Origin: a virus
IMG/VR virus record: IMGVR_UViG_3300043411_000560
Span: 1-40,519 of that record
Length of the DNA: 40,519 nucleotides
Reading direction: 5' to 3' (one strand)
In this document: piece by piece, positions 21,411 to 30,215 of the stretch
Layout of the letters: the number at the start of each line of letters is the position of its first letter
Position numbering within the stretch: position 1 is the first letter of the stretch
Made by a program: the position numbers and the translations under genes
The notes under the pieces: model-generated
Database searches by the model: none
What the model was told of the DNA's origin: nothing
What the model saw: the letters and a program-made list of their open reading frames with translations, nothing else

Positions 21411-22655
21411 ATGGCTAACAATACCCTGACGGCGGACGTGATTGCCAAGATCGCGCTGCCGATCCTCGACAACGAGCTGGGCTTCCTCAACAAGATGCAC
21501 CGCGCGCACGAGGACGAATTCGGCTCGACCGTCAACGGCTACAAGAAGGGCGATACGATCTCGATCCGCCGCCCGGCCGACTTCACCGTTCGCTCAGGCG
21601 CGACGATGAGCACGCAGGACGTGATCGAGGGCAAGACCACGTTGACGGTCGATCAGCAGAAGGGCGTCGATTTCCAGTTCACCTCGACCGACCTGACGCT
21701 GAAAGTCGAGGACATGGCGGAACGCATCATCAAGCCGGCGATGGTCAATCTGTCGAACACCATCGCTCAGGACGTGCTTTCGACGATGTACAAGAGCGCC
21801 TACAACTGGGTCGGCACTCCTGGGCAGACCATCAACTCGTTCAGCGACTTCCTGACGATCCCGAAGCGCATGGACGTGATGACCATGCCGAGTGGCGACC
21901 GCAATTCTGTGCTGTCGCCGGATGACTACTACGGTCTGATCGGCTCGCAGACGGCGTTGTTCTCTCCGTCATTGGTGCAGACGGCCTATCGCGACGGCGA
22001 TCTCGGCATGCTGTCGGGTGTCGCGACCATGATGACGCAGGTCGTACCGACGCACACTGTCGGCGCCCATGCCGGAACGCCGCTGGTCAATGGCGCCACG
22101 CAGAACGTCACCTATGACACTGCGAAGAACACCTGGACGCAATCCCTCATTACGGACGGCTGGTCGAACTCCATTACCGGCATCCTCAAGGAAGGCGACG
22201 TGTTCACGATTGCCGGCGTCTACATGGTCAACGCCAAGACCAAGGCGGAGACCACGATCCTGCAGCAGTTCGTCGTTCGCGCCGACGCGGATTCCGGCGC
22301 ATCCACCGGCCCGGCAACTCTGACGATCTCGCCGCCGATCATCACGAGCGGACCGCATCAGACCGTCAGCGCAGCGCCGGCCGATAACGCGGCGATCACG
22401 GTGATGGGCACGGCCTCGACCGGATATGTCCAGAACCTCGCATGGCACAAGACGGCGATGTCGCTGGCCTTCGTGCCGATGGAGATGCCTGAAGCGGCTT
22501 ACGGCGGTTCTCGCAAGACGCACAAGAACATCTCGATCCGCTTGATCCCGACATACGACGCGACCAACGACATCAGCAAGTGGCGCCTCGATGTGCTGTA
22601 CGGCCGCAAGCTGACCGACCCGCGCCTCGCGTTGCGCGCGTCCGGCACCGCGTAA
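21411..22655 (+). CDS. Major capsid protein (P22 coat family)
   Basis: 414 aa (P22 coat is 430). Begins MANNTLTADVIAKIALPILD, then GDTISIRRPADFTVRSGA and a FQFTSTDLTLKVEDMAERII stretch typical of the P22 gp5 coat family. It has an inserted beta-rich region (about 210-340) like the I-domain, and a C-terminal RLDVLYGRKLTDPRLALR. HK97 fold, forms the T=7 shell in relatives. Confidence 0.9.
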   Translation: MANNTLTADVIAKIALPILDNELGFLNKMHRAHEDEFGSTVNGYKKGDTISIRRPADFTVRSGATMSTQDVIEGKTTLTVDQQKGVDFQFTSTDLTLKVEDMAERIIKPAMVNLSNTIAQDVLSTMYKSAYNWVGTPGQTINSFSDFLTIPKRMDVMTMPSGDRNSVLSPDDYYGLIGSQTALFSPSLVQTAYRDGDLGMLSGVATMMTQVVPTHTVGAHAGTPLVNGATQNVTYDTAKNTWTQSLITDGWSNSITGILKEGDVFTIAGVYMVNAKTKAETTILQQFVVRADADSGASTGPATLTISPPIITSGPHQTVSAAPADNAAITVMGTASTGYVQNLAWHKTAMSLAFVPMEMPEAAYGGSRKTHKNISIRLIPTYDATNDISKWRLDVLYGRKLTDPRLALRASGTA

Positions 22656-22840
22656 TGGCTGGTCCTGTCTGGATGTACCGCAAGGGTGAGGCGCAATTGT
22701 TCGCCTCACCCGAGGACGTTCCGCAAGGCGAAGGTTGGGTCGATAGCCCGGCCCTCGTCTCAGTCGAAGAACCGCAGCCGCAACCGCCGACCAAGAGGAA
22801 GCGCAAGGCCGATGGCGACATCGAACCAGATCGCAACTAG
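22655..22840 (+). CDS. Small protein after the coat gene
   Basis: 61 aa, ATG overlapping the coat stop (TAATG). MAGPVWMYRKGEAQLFASPE, VPQGEGWVDSPA, then a basic KRKRK tail. A short beta pattern common in small head-region proteins after coat genes. Overlaps the next gene by 29 bases. Role unknown. Confidence 0.65.
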   Translation: MAGPVWMYRKGEAQLFASPEDVPQGEGWVDSPALVSVEEPQPQPPTKRKRKADGDIEPDRN

Positions 22841-23369
22841 AGCGCTGCGGCGCCTGTCCATCGTCGCAACGGACGAGTCCCCGTCCGCTGCCGACATGGA
22901 TCACGCCGAACAGGCCCTCGATGAGCTGATTTCGTCGTGGGAGGGCTCATGGCGTTCGAGCGACGTGCTGCCGCTCGATACGCGGTTCGAGAAGGGCATC
23001 GTCGCCATTCTCGCCGAGCGCCTAGCGGAGGACTACGGCCGCCCCATCGGCCCCATTCTGGCGCGTGATGCGAGCGAGGGCCGCGACATGATGGATGGGG
23101 CCTTCTTCGCTGTCCCGACGCAGACGTTCGACGGCGCGTTGACGGATACGGGGCACCAGACGGGCGCGTCCTACATCATCGGCGAGACGGCAACGCCGTA
23201 TGGCGCATGGCAGGTGTCAACATCCTACGCACTCCGCGACATGGTGACGGCTAGCGGCAACCTGTACGAATGCACCACGGCGGGCACGTCGGGAACGACG
23301 GAACCGAGCGCGGCGGAGTCCATCGTGAATGACGGAACCGTGGTCTGGTGTTTCCGGCGGGTGGCATGA
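22812..23369 (+). CDS. Head-completion protein (P22 gp4-like) with C-terminal binding module
   Basis: 185 aa. Residues 1-110 (MATSNQIATRALRRLSIVAT, ESPSAADMDHAEQALDELI) match the tail accessory/adaptor proteins that attach under the portal. From about residue 125 a Trp-rich beta module follows (YGAWQVSTSYALRDMVTASG, LYECTTAGTSGTTEPS, DGTVVWCFRR), the pattern of small carbohydrate-binding modules often added to virion proteins. P22 gp4 is 166 aa and lacks this module. Confidence 0.75.
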   Translation: MATSNQIATRALRRLSIVATDESPSAADMDHAEQALDELISSWEGSWRSSDVLPLDTRFEKGIVAILAERLAEDYGRPIGPILARDASEGRDMMDGAFFAVPTQTFDGALTDTGHQTGASYIIGETATPYGAWQVSTSYALRDMVTASGNLYECTTAGTSGTTEPSAAESIVNDGTVVWCFRRVA

Positions 23370-24778
23370 CGCTCATTCCGATCTCGCTCGCCACCAAGTC
23401 GAACCCGGCTCGCTATCCGCAAGGCGGCACGTCGCGGCTGGTCAATTGCTTCCTCGAAGACATCGGCGAGGAGGGCAAGACCAAGTTTGCGATCTACGCC
23501 AGCGACGGCCTGCAGGGCTTCGCTGCGACGGTCGGCGCCAATGGTGGTGTGAGGGCCGCGCTCGCTGTCGGGTCTTATCTCTACTACGTGGCAGGGACGG
23601 CGCTCTATCGCGTCAATGCGAGTGGCGTCGTGGCTCTTGTCGGGTCGATGAACATCTCGCAGACGGCGCCCGTCTACATGGCGCGCAATCGCCGGGCTAC
23701 GCCTGACGTTGCCGTGGTGTGCGACGGCCTCATGTACTACTACCGCACCACGTTTCAGCAGGTCACGGACGTTGATTTGCTGGCGCCGACCTCGCTTGCT
23801 GTCGTCGATGGACAATTCGTGATCGGCACGGCGGACAACAAGTGGCAGGTCGGCGACATCGACGCGGCGGACTCATGGGACGGACTGAGCTTCGAGCGTG
23901 CCGACGCCTCGCCAGATGCTGTGGTGCGTGTGGCAGCGCGCCAGGGCGAGGCGGTGATCTTCGGCGAAGAGAGCGTCGAGTTTTGGCAGAACGTCGGCGG
24001 TGCCGATGGCGCTGGGTTCAGTCGTTCCGCTGTGGCAGACATCGGCTGTTTGGCCGCGAACAGTGCCGCAGTCGTCGAGCAGAGCTTGGCATGGGTGGCG
24101 TCTGATCGCACGGTGCGGCTGCTCGATGGCTATCAGGGCCGACGCATCAGCACACACGCTGTCGAGCGCGACATCGAGGCGCTCGCGGATCGATCGCAGA
24201 TCACCGCGGCCTCGTGGGTCAAGGACGGGCACACGCTCTATAGCATCACGTCGCCTGCCTGGACGTGGGTTTACGACACCGTGACCGGGCTGTGGCACAA
24301 CCGCGAGAGCTACGGTCGCGAGAATTGGCGCATATCGACTGTGACTGCCTTCGCCGGCAAGCTGATCGCTGGCGATGCCGACACCGGCAATCTATACGAG
24401 ATGAGCGCGGAGTTCGGTGATGAGGCCGGCGAGCCGCTGGTGATGAGTGCGACACTGCCGCCCGTCACAGCTTTTCCGTCGCGCATCACGTTCCACTCGG
24501 TCCACATCGACGCTGAAACCGGTGTCGGCACTGGCCAGGGCGCAACGCAGGACGTGGACCCCGAATTGGTGCTGTCGTGGAGCGATGACGGTGGCGCGAC
24601 GTTCCGCCACGAACGGCGGTTGAAGCTCGGCGAGCAGGGGCGGCGTAACGTGCGCCTCAGCACATTCAGATTGGGCCAGTGCCGCAGCGCCGGCCGCGTG
24701 TTCCGCGTGACGTGCTCGGCGCGTGTGGCGCGGGCGCTGTACCAGATGCAAGCAGATGTAGAAAAGGACGCCGCATGA
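23366..24778 (+). CDS. Packaged DNA stabilisation / tail hub protein (P22 gp10-like)
   Basis: 470 aa; P22 gp10 is 472. The N-terminus ARYPQGGTSRLVNCFLEDIG and beta-propeller-like repeats (GALALV-type SYLYYVAGTALYRV; VGDIDAADSWDGLSFERADA; SVEFWQNVGGADGAGFSRS) are family features. It would form the hub under the gp4-like ring that holds the spikes. Coupled to both neighbours by ATGA overlaps. Confidence 0.85.
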   Translation: MTLIPISLATKSNPARYPQGGTSRLVNCFLEDIGEEGKTKFAIYASDGLQGFAATVGANGGVRAALAVGSYLYYVAGTALYRVNASGVVALVGSMNISQTAPVYMARNRRATPDVAVVCDGLMYYYRTTFQQVTDVDLLAPTSLAVVDGQFVIGTADNKWQVGDIDAADSWDGLSFERADASPDAVVRVAARQGEAVIFGEESVEFWQNVGGADGAGFSRSAVADIGCLAANSAAVVEQSLAWVASDRTVRLLDGYQGRRISTHAVERDIEALADRSQITAASWVKDGHTLYSITSPAWTWVYDTVTGLWHNRESYGRENWRISTVTAFAGKLIAGDADTGNLYEMSAEFGDEAGEPLVMSATLPPVTAFPSRITFHSVHIDAETGVGTGQGATQDVDPELVLSWSDDGGATFRHERRLKLGEQGRRNVRLSTFRLGQCRSAGRVFRVTCSARVARALYQMQADVEKDAA

Positions 24779-25044
24779 CACAGGTAGCTGACTATCGACA
24801 GCGCTCAGGGATCGGTGACGCTTCGGCGCCTGGGCAAGCCGTTGTGGCTGTGACTCCGGCCGCCAGCGATCTTCCTGACGGCACATGCCGAGCGCTGTGG
24901 ATCGGCACCGCCGGCACACTCAACGGCATCGACTCCCTCGGCAACACCGTTACCTCATTTCCGGCGCTGGCAGGGCTGCTTCCTATTGCATTTTCGCGGG
25001 TTTCGACGGGCGGCACCGCCTCCAATATATGGGCGATCTACTGA
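24775..25044 (+). CDS. Spike base protein (RCAP_rcc01079 family)
   Basis: 89 aa. The core SDLPDGTCRALWIGTAGTLN and ALAGLLPIAFSRVSTGGTAS match the small spike-base family named from the Rhodobacter capsulatus gene transfer agent head spike protein. In that particle it anchors head spikes. The next gene, coupled by TGATG, is then the probable spike or fibre. Confidence 0.75.
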   Translation: MTQVADYRQRSGIGDASAPGQAVVAVTPAASDLPDGTCRALWIGTAGTLNGIDSLGNTVTSFPALAGLLPIAFSRVSTGGTASNIWAIY

Positions 25045-26402
25045 TGCTCGGGATCGGTTTGCGCACCACACAAAGGCTGGCCAGCGCATCGAAAGCATCA
25101 GGCTTGCTCTCTGGAGAGACACAAGGGCTCGCGCTCGACTTCAGCGACAGCTACTTTGTCAGCGCAACCGGGCTTTACGGGTCAGCTCTGATCATCGACA
25201 CGGGGACTCCGGCCAACAACTACAGCGGTTCGCCTTATGGAAAGCTGGTCTACTCTCCGACGCTCCCGAAGATCACACGGCAAGCTGATGGCTCGTGGAA
25301 ATATCAGCCGCACAACCTGTTCCTCAATTCCGCAGCCGTAGCGACGCAGACGATCACGGTTGTCGCAAACCTCCAATACAAAGTCATCATCACGGGGGCT
25401 GGCTCCATCGTTCTGTCAGGCGCAACCAGCGCCACGGTAACGGATGGTGCTCCGGCGACGTTCACAGCTGGATCGACGAGCCTTGTCTGTACCGTGGTCG
25501 GGTCTCCGACGACAGCGCGTGTGCTCCGAACTCCGGTTGCCGATACCTACGTCGAGACGGCCGGCGCAGCGAAATACACGCTTCCGTTCGAGTGGGACAG
25601 CAGCGGCGCGCTGGACGGCGTTCGCCAGGAAGAGGGGCGGATTAACCTGTTCCTAAATTCGAGAGTGCCGGTCACTCAGAACATCACGACCAGCGCCACG
25701 ACTTACACAGTTAGCTTCGTCGGAACCGGGTCCATCACGTTGAGCGGGACGGCAACGGGGACGCTCAACGGTACGGGAGCCAACGACCGCGTTTCGTTGG
25801 CTGTCGTCGCGACGGCGGGCACATTGACGTGCACGGTTGCGGGCAGCATCGATTTCGTTCAGGTCGAAGCCGGGGCGGTGGCAACGTCGCCGATCATCAC
25901 GGACGGGACTACGGTCACGCGGCCCGCGGACTCACTGACGTTGCCGACGAGCACGTTCCCATTCCTGCACAGTTCTGGTTCGCTCGTCACACATTTTACT
26001 CCGACCGATCTCAACGCGACGCTGCATGTCATCCACGCTCTGTCGGACGGCACCACGGCGAACCGCGTGATGCACTCCTTCACGACGACCGACGACATCG
26101 GCCATCGACTGGCGGTCGGCGGCGCTGGTACTGTCACCACTACATCGACCAACGTGCTGACGGCCAATGCCGCATGCAAGCTCGGCGAGGCCGTCACGTC
26201 AAACGACTATCAAGCCTATGTCAACGGGGCCGCGACAACGAGCGATGCAACCGTGACGATGCCGACGACAGGCATAACGACCTTGGGCATCGGTATCGGC
26301 CCGACCAGCGGCGGCAATGGGCTCAACGGTATCGTGCGGAGCATCGTCTATGTCCCGCGACGCTTGAGCAACGCGGAATTGCAATCTAAGACCGGGGCCT
26401 AG
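25044..26402 (+). CDS. Spike/fibre with duplicated binding module and LamG-like end
   Basis: 452 aa. After an N-terminal attachment region, two homologous beta modules begin NLFLNSAAVATQTITVVANL (about residue 108) and NLFLNSRVPVTQNITTSATT (about residue 207), each with a GSI-LSG and L-CTV-GS pattern; such modules are found in phage proteins that bind glycans. The last 130 residues (FPFLHSSGSLVTHFTPTDLN ... NGIVRSIVYVPRRLSNAEL) look like a concanavalin A/LamG fold. A receptor-binding role is likely, on the spike base made by the gene before. Confidence 0.7.
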   Translation: MLGIGLRTTQRLASASKASGLLSGETQGLALDFSDSYFVSATGLYGSALIIDTGTPANNYSGSPYGKLVYSPTLPKITRQADGSWKYQPHNLFLNSAAVATQTITVVANLQYKVIITGAGSIVLSGATSATVTDGAPATFTAGSTSLVCTVVGSPTTARVLRTPVADTYVETAGAAKYTLPFEWDSSGALDGVRQEEGRINLFLNSRVPVTQNITTSATTYTVSFVGTGSITLSGTATGTLNGTGANDRVSLAVVATAGTLTCTVAGSIDFVQVEAGAVATSPIITDGTTVTRPADSLTLPTSTFPFLHSSGSLVTHFTPTDLNATLHVIHALSDGTTANRVMHSFTTTDDIGHRLAVGGAGTVTTTSTNVLTANAACKLGEAVTSNDYQAYVNGAATTSDATVTMPTTGITTLGIGIGPTSGGNGLNGIVRSIVYVPRRLSNAELQSKTGA

Positions 26403-26403
26403 A

Positions 26404-27318
26404 ATGGATGACTGGTTCGGCCCCACCACGCGCACGCCTCGCTCGAATGCCCTCATGTCGCTCCCCGATTACGGTTACGGCCCGATAACGCCAACGACGC
26501 AGGGCGGCAGGCAAAACGCGATGATGACGGCGGTTCAAGAGCCACAGCGTCCCAACGACTATTTGGCTCCTGTTGCCGAGGCGATCAGCCCGACGATGGG
26601 AGCTTATGGGACGGGTCAAGCCGCAGCAGAATTGTCGCGTGCCGTAGGGAACCGGGACTGGAAGCAAGCGGCTGAGATCGGTCTGCCGATGCTGGCGATG
26701 TTCGCTGGTCCAGGCGCGCGGACAGCGAACAAGGGCATGCTGGCGAAGGCCCAACAGATGGCGTCTGAGGGCATTCCGCGTGAGAGGATTTGGAATGACA
26801 CGGGCTGGTTTACAGGTGCAGACGGAAAGTGGCGGTGGGAAATCGACGATAGCAAAACTTGGATGCCCTACGCTGAAGGAATGCGGATATTTGAAGACGG
26901 ACCAGTTAGGGAGGTCATCAGCCACCAAAAACTAGAGGACGCATACCCGCGCGTTATGAATCGAACCGCTGAAGTAGACATCAACCCGCGTAGGCAGCAA
27001 AACGCTGGCGTCGCTTACATGAACGGGAATATCGCTGTTGTCTCTCCGAGCGTAGCAAATGCAAGATCGCTGATGTTGCATGAATTGCAACATCAAATCC
27101 AAGGTAAAGAGAGATTTTCTCCGGGTGGTAGCCCAGCCGAGTTCAATGGGTTGAATGATGAGTCGAGCCAGTACGCGATGTATCTGCGGCTCGCCGGAGA
27201 GGTCGAAGCCCGCACTGTGCAAAATCGCATGAACCTGTCTGCAGACGAGCGCCGCGCCAGAGCCCCGTGGCTCGACTACGACATACCGGAGAGCGATCAG
27301 ATTGTGAAAAACCGCTGA
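26404..27318 (+). CDS. Virion effector A: shared N-terminal tag + HExxH polyvalent (zincin-like) domain
   Basis: 304 aa. Residues 1-72 (MDDWFGPTTRTPRSNALMSL and on, with PTTQGGRQNA and RPNDYLAPVAE) are nearly the same as the start of 30215-31444. Residues 120-300 belong to the large polyvalent protein-associated type: IWNDTGWFTGADGKWRWEID, then HELQHQ (HExxH, 226-230) and GEVEAR (265-270), whose Glu could be the third zinc ligand. Such domains occur in phage and conjugative proteins that enter host cells with DNA. The C-terminal part is visibly less GC-rich than its neighbours, which suggests separate acquisition. Peptidase activity is inferred. Confidence 0.7.
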   Translation: MDDWFGPTTRTPRSNALMSLPDYGYGPITPTTQGGRQNAMMTAVQEPQRPNDYLAPVAEAISPTMGAYGTGQAAAELSRAVGNRDWKQAAEIGLPMLAMFAGPGARTANKGMLAKAQQMASEGIPRERIWNDTGWFTGADGKWRWEIDDSKTWMPYAEGMRIFEDGPVREVISHQKLEDAYPRVMNRTAEVDINPRRQQNAGVAYMNGNIAVVSPSVANARSLMLHELQHQIQGKERFSPGGSPAEFNGLNDESSQYAMYLRLAGEVEARTVQNRMNLSADERRARAPWLDYDIPESDQIVKNR

Positions 27319-27782
27319 TGGCGATCCCTGTCCCGGTCCCGAGCGCGGCCCTTACCACGAGCAACGGCCGCCCAAGCCAGACGACACACGCTTGGATGCA
27401 GGATCAAGCCAGGCGCATGCTGGCGCTTGAAGGCAAGGCGACAGGCGCGGCTGCAGCACTGCAGACGGATCGGCTCTCGGTCTACATCGCCAAGCCGCGT
27501 GACGGCGACACGGTGTTGCTGAGGCCATTCCCGACCGGTGCCACGATTTCCGAGGTCCGCACGCAATCGACCAGCGGAACGTGTACGCTGACTGTAAAGA
27601 TTGGCGCGTCGGCGCTCGGAGGCACCGCCAACAGCGTATCGAGTACCGAAGAGGCACAGGCACACAGCAGCTCCAATGTTGCCGATACCGACGATAATCT
27701 GACGCTGACGGTATCGAGCAACGCGGCCTGCGTCGGGATGTCCATCACCATCACCTACAGCACGACGCTCGCCAGTGCCTAG
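27318..27782 (+). CDS. Structural protein, beta-sandwich-like C-terminus
   Basis: 154 aa, TGATG-coupled. N-terminal linker (PSQTTHAWMQDQARRMLALE), then a Thr/Ser-rich beta domain (RPFPTGATISEVRTQSTSGT, CTLTVKIGASALGG) seen in small virion decoration or fibre-associated proteins. Function unknown. Confidence 0.6.
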   Translation: MAIPVPVPSAALTTSNGRPSQTTHAWMQDQARRMLALEGKATGAAAALQTDRLSVYIAKPRDGDTVLLRPFPTGATISEVRTQSTSGTCTLTVKIGASALGGTANSVSSTEEAQAHSSSNVADTDDNLTLTVSSNAACVGMSITITYSTTLASA

Positions 27783-28392
27783 AGTGATCGTCATCGACGC
27801 GGGAGCGGCTGAAATCGCGTTCACCGACGAGGAAGGCTGGACCGGAGGCAGTGTCTCGACGTTCACGTTCACGGGCGTTGCGTTCGGGCCTGATACCGGT
27901 GACCGCTTCGTATGCGTGGCGTTGTTGTCGGCTCCGGGGTTCACGACATCGGCGACCATCGGCGGCGTTTCGGCGACCGAATACCGGCTTCCAGGAACCG
28001 GCTCCGAGACGTCGATCCGTTTCTACGTCGCGGCTCCGTCCGGCACATCTGGCGATGTCGTGGTGACGCGCTCCGGCGCAACGTCGGTGATGCACATTGC
28101 AGCATGGGCGATCAGCGGCGCCGACAGTGCAACGCCCGTCGATTATGTGACGGCCTACGACGCGGCGCCTCCGACCGCGTTGACACTGGCCGTTGAGGAC
28201 GGCGGCGTGGTGCTGGCGTTGGCGCAAGGCTCCGGCAGTTCGTCGCCCGCGTCGGGTGTCGATGCCGACTTCGCTGTTCTGTACGTGTCATTCTACATCG
28301 ACGGCGGGGCGTCCGCGATCACGGCAGACGATGCTGCCTACGCGCTATCTACTTCGACGCACTCTTACCTTGGCGCAATATCATTCCGATGA
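27775..28392 (+). CDS. Structural beta-rich protein
   Basis: 205 aa. GTG 27775 overlaps the previous stop by 8 bases; GTG 27784 is an alternative, and neither has a clear ribosome site. The sequence alternates beta strands (VSTFTFTGVAFG, GDVVVTRSGATSVMHIAAWA, VVLALAQGSGSSSP) like jelly-roll virion proteins. Not recognised. Confidence 0.6.
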   Translation: MPRVIVIDAGAAEIAFTDEEGWTGGSVSTFTFTGVAFGPDTGDRFVCVALLSAPGFTTSATIGGVSATEYRLPGTGSETSIRFYVAAPSGTSGDVVVTRSGATSVMHIAAWAISGADSATPVDYVTAYDAAPPTALTLAVEDGGVVLALAQGSGSSSPASGVDADFAVLYVSFYIDGGASAITADDAAYALSTSTHSYLGAISFR

Positions 28393-28400
28393 GGTCTTGA

Positions 28401-29027
28401 ATGGGGTTCCTATCGAATCTTTCTGGCGGATCATCCCGCCGCGATCTCCGCGTTGCACAGGGGCAGGCCGACCAAGCGCTGCAGCAGGGTTTCGACCAGA
28501 GCAACCAGCGCTATGACCAGGCGTCCGGGATGCTCGATCCCTACGCGCGGAGCGGCCAGCAGGGGCAGGAGTTCTACAACAACCTGTTGGGCCTCAACGG
28601 CGCCGACGCGCGGGCCTCGTCTCAGGGCATCATCACCAGCGATCCGCAGTGGAGCGGGAAATTCGCAGCCGATTCGAATGCCATGCTGCGCAACATGAAT
28701 GCGCGCGGCCAGGGCGCTGGTGGAGCAGCGGCGCTCGCCGGCCAGCGGGTGTTGTCGCAGAACTACGGCAACGCGATGGACCGCTATATGAACCTCGGCC
28801 AGCAGGGCCTGCAGGCGACTGGCGCTCAGGCCGACATCCGGCGACAGCAGGGCGATAACGCCTATGGCTACGGTGCCACGCGGGCCGCGAATTACCAACA
28901 GATGGGCAACGCCCTCGCCGGCACGCGCTCGACGGGTATCAACAACATCACCGGATTGGTCGGCACCGCAATCAACGCATACGCGGTGGCAAACGGCATG
29001 CCGCCATCTATGCCGACGAAGAAGTGA
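28401..29027 (+). CDS. Ejection protein, small (DNA-transfer protein-like)
   Basis: 208 aa. ATG 28401 with GAGGTC upstream. Gln/Ala/Gly-rich and helical: QGFDQSNQRYDQASGMLDPY, LLGLNGADARASSQGIITSD, NMNARGQGAGGAAALAGQRV. This composition, with YDP and LNG motifs and a C-terminal hydrophobic stretch (INNITGLVGTAINAYAVANG), is that of small P22-like ejected proteins (gp7 class). Confidence 0.7.
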   Translation: MGFLSNLSGGSSRRDLRVAQGQADQALQQGFDQSNQRYDQASGMLDPYARSGQQGQEFYNNLLGLNGADARASSQGIITSDPQWSGKFAADSNAMLRNMNARGQGAGGAAALAGQRVLSQNYGNAMDRYMNLGQQGLQATGAQADIRRQQGDNAYGYGATRAANYQQMGNALAGTRSTGINNITGLVGTAINAYAVANGMPPSMPTKK

Positions 29028-29036
29028 GGGAACGAC

Positions 29037-30215
29037 ATGGCCGGTTATTACGTCCCACTTCCTGGCGCTCAAGCACCGCGCAACGCCCTGATCGACTTCT
29101 CCCCGATCAACCAGGGGATCAGCGCCGTCCGCGATCAAAACAACCAGAACCGCAACGCGCTGATGCAACAGCAGCAGCTCGACATGAGGAAGGACGAGAG
29201 CCAGTACCAGCGCGGCCGTGACGCCAAGCAGGACGCGCGCCAGCAGGTCGAATGGTTCGGCAACGCGGCATCGGCCGTGGAGCGGCTACAGGGTCCGCAG
29301 CGGGCCGCAGCGTGGCAGCGCGTGATCTCGCGTCACGGTGCTGACGGCCTGTCGCCGGAGGAATTGGACCCGATGACCGGGCCGCAAATGCTGATGGCAG
29401 CGGCCGGCAAGTGGCGCGACCCGCGCGACGATCAGATGCGCGATCTCGACTTGCAGATGAAGCAGGCACAAATCGGCAAGATCAATCGCGAGGCGTCTGA
29501 CGCGGGGGCCGCGTTCGGAAAGAACGGCACCATCGTCCAGGATCGCGACGGCAACTTCTACAGCGTCCAGTTCGGCGCCGGCGGCCAGAAGAAGGTCGAA
29601 CCGCTGCGCCTCGGCGAGCAGGCGTTGCAGCCATCGCGCGGCGTCGAGACGGTCGGCGACACCATGCGCGACAAGGCGACTGGCCGCGTTGTCGAGAACA
29701 TCGGCCCGAACCTTGCCGGAGCCGAGCGGGCGAAAGGCATCGGCGAAGCCCAAGGTAAGGCCATCGCGGCTGCCCCCGGCGACATCAGTTCAGCGGATAC
29801 GGCGCTCGAACTCATCGGTTCAATCCGCAATGATCCAGGCAGAAAGCAGGGAACTGGCTTCTCGTCTGTCATGAACCGCGTGCCAGGAACTGCTGGTTAC
29901 GATTTCCAGCGCAAGAACGACCAAGCAACGAGCGGCGCGTTCCTGACTGCGATCCAGCAGCTTCGCGGCATGGGCGCACTGTCGAACGCGGAAGGCCAGA
30001 CCGCTACGGCTGCGGTCAATCGCATGAACACGTCACAGACCGAAGAGGGATACCTCGAAGCGCTGGCCGATTACGAGCGCCTCGTCATGAAGGGCAAGGT
30101 GCAGGCTCAGATGCGGTTGCAGGGCGGTGGTCAGATTCCGCAAGGCGGTGGTGCGGTCCAGCAGCCGCAACAGCAGCCGCGTCCTGATCCAATGGGACTT
30201 TTTGGGGGTAACTAA
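29037..30215 (+). CDS. Probable ejection protein
   Basis: 392 aa. Helical and Gln-rich, with a conserved start YYVPLPGAQAPRNALIDFSP, a charged middle and a Pro/Gln/Gly tail. Lies between the small ejection protein and effector B. By composition and position it corresponds to the middle ejection protein (P22 gp20 place). ATG 29037 has GAGGGAAC upstream. Confidence 0.65.
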   Translation: MAGYYVPLPGAQAPRNALIDFSPINQGISAVRDQNNQNRNALMQQQQLDMRKDESQYQRGRDAKQDARQQVEWFGNAASAVERLQGPQRAAAWQRVISRHGADGLSPEELDPMTGPQMLMAAAGKWRDPRDDQMRDLDLQMKQAQIGKINREASDAGAAFGKNGTIVQDRDGNFYSVQFGAGGQKKVEPLRLGEQALQPSRGVETVGDTMRDKATGRVVENIGPNLAGAERAKGIGEAQGKAIAAAPGDISSADTALELIGSIRNDPGRKQGTGFSSVMNRVPGTAGYDFQRKNDQATSGAFLTAIQQLRGMGALSNAEGQTATAAVNRMNTSQTEEGYLEALADYERLVMKGKVQAQMRLQGGGQIPQGGGAVQQPQQQPRPDPMGLFGGN

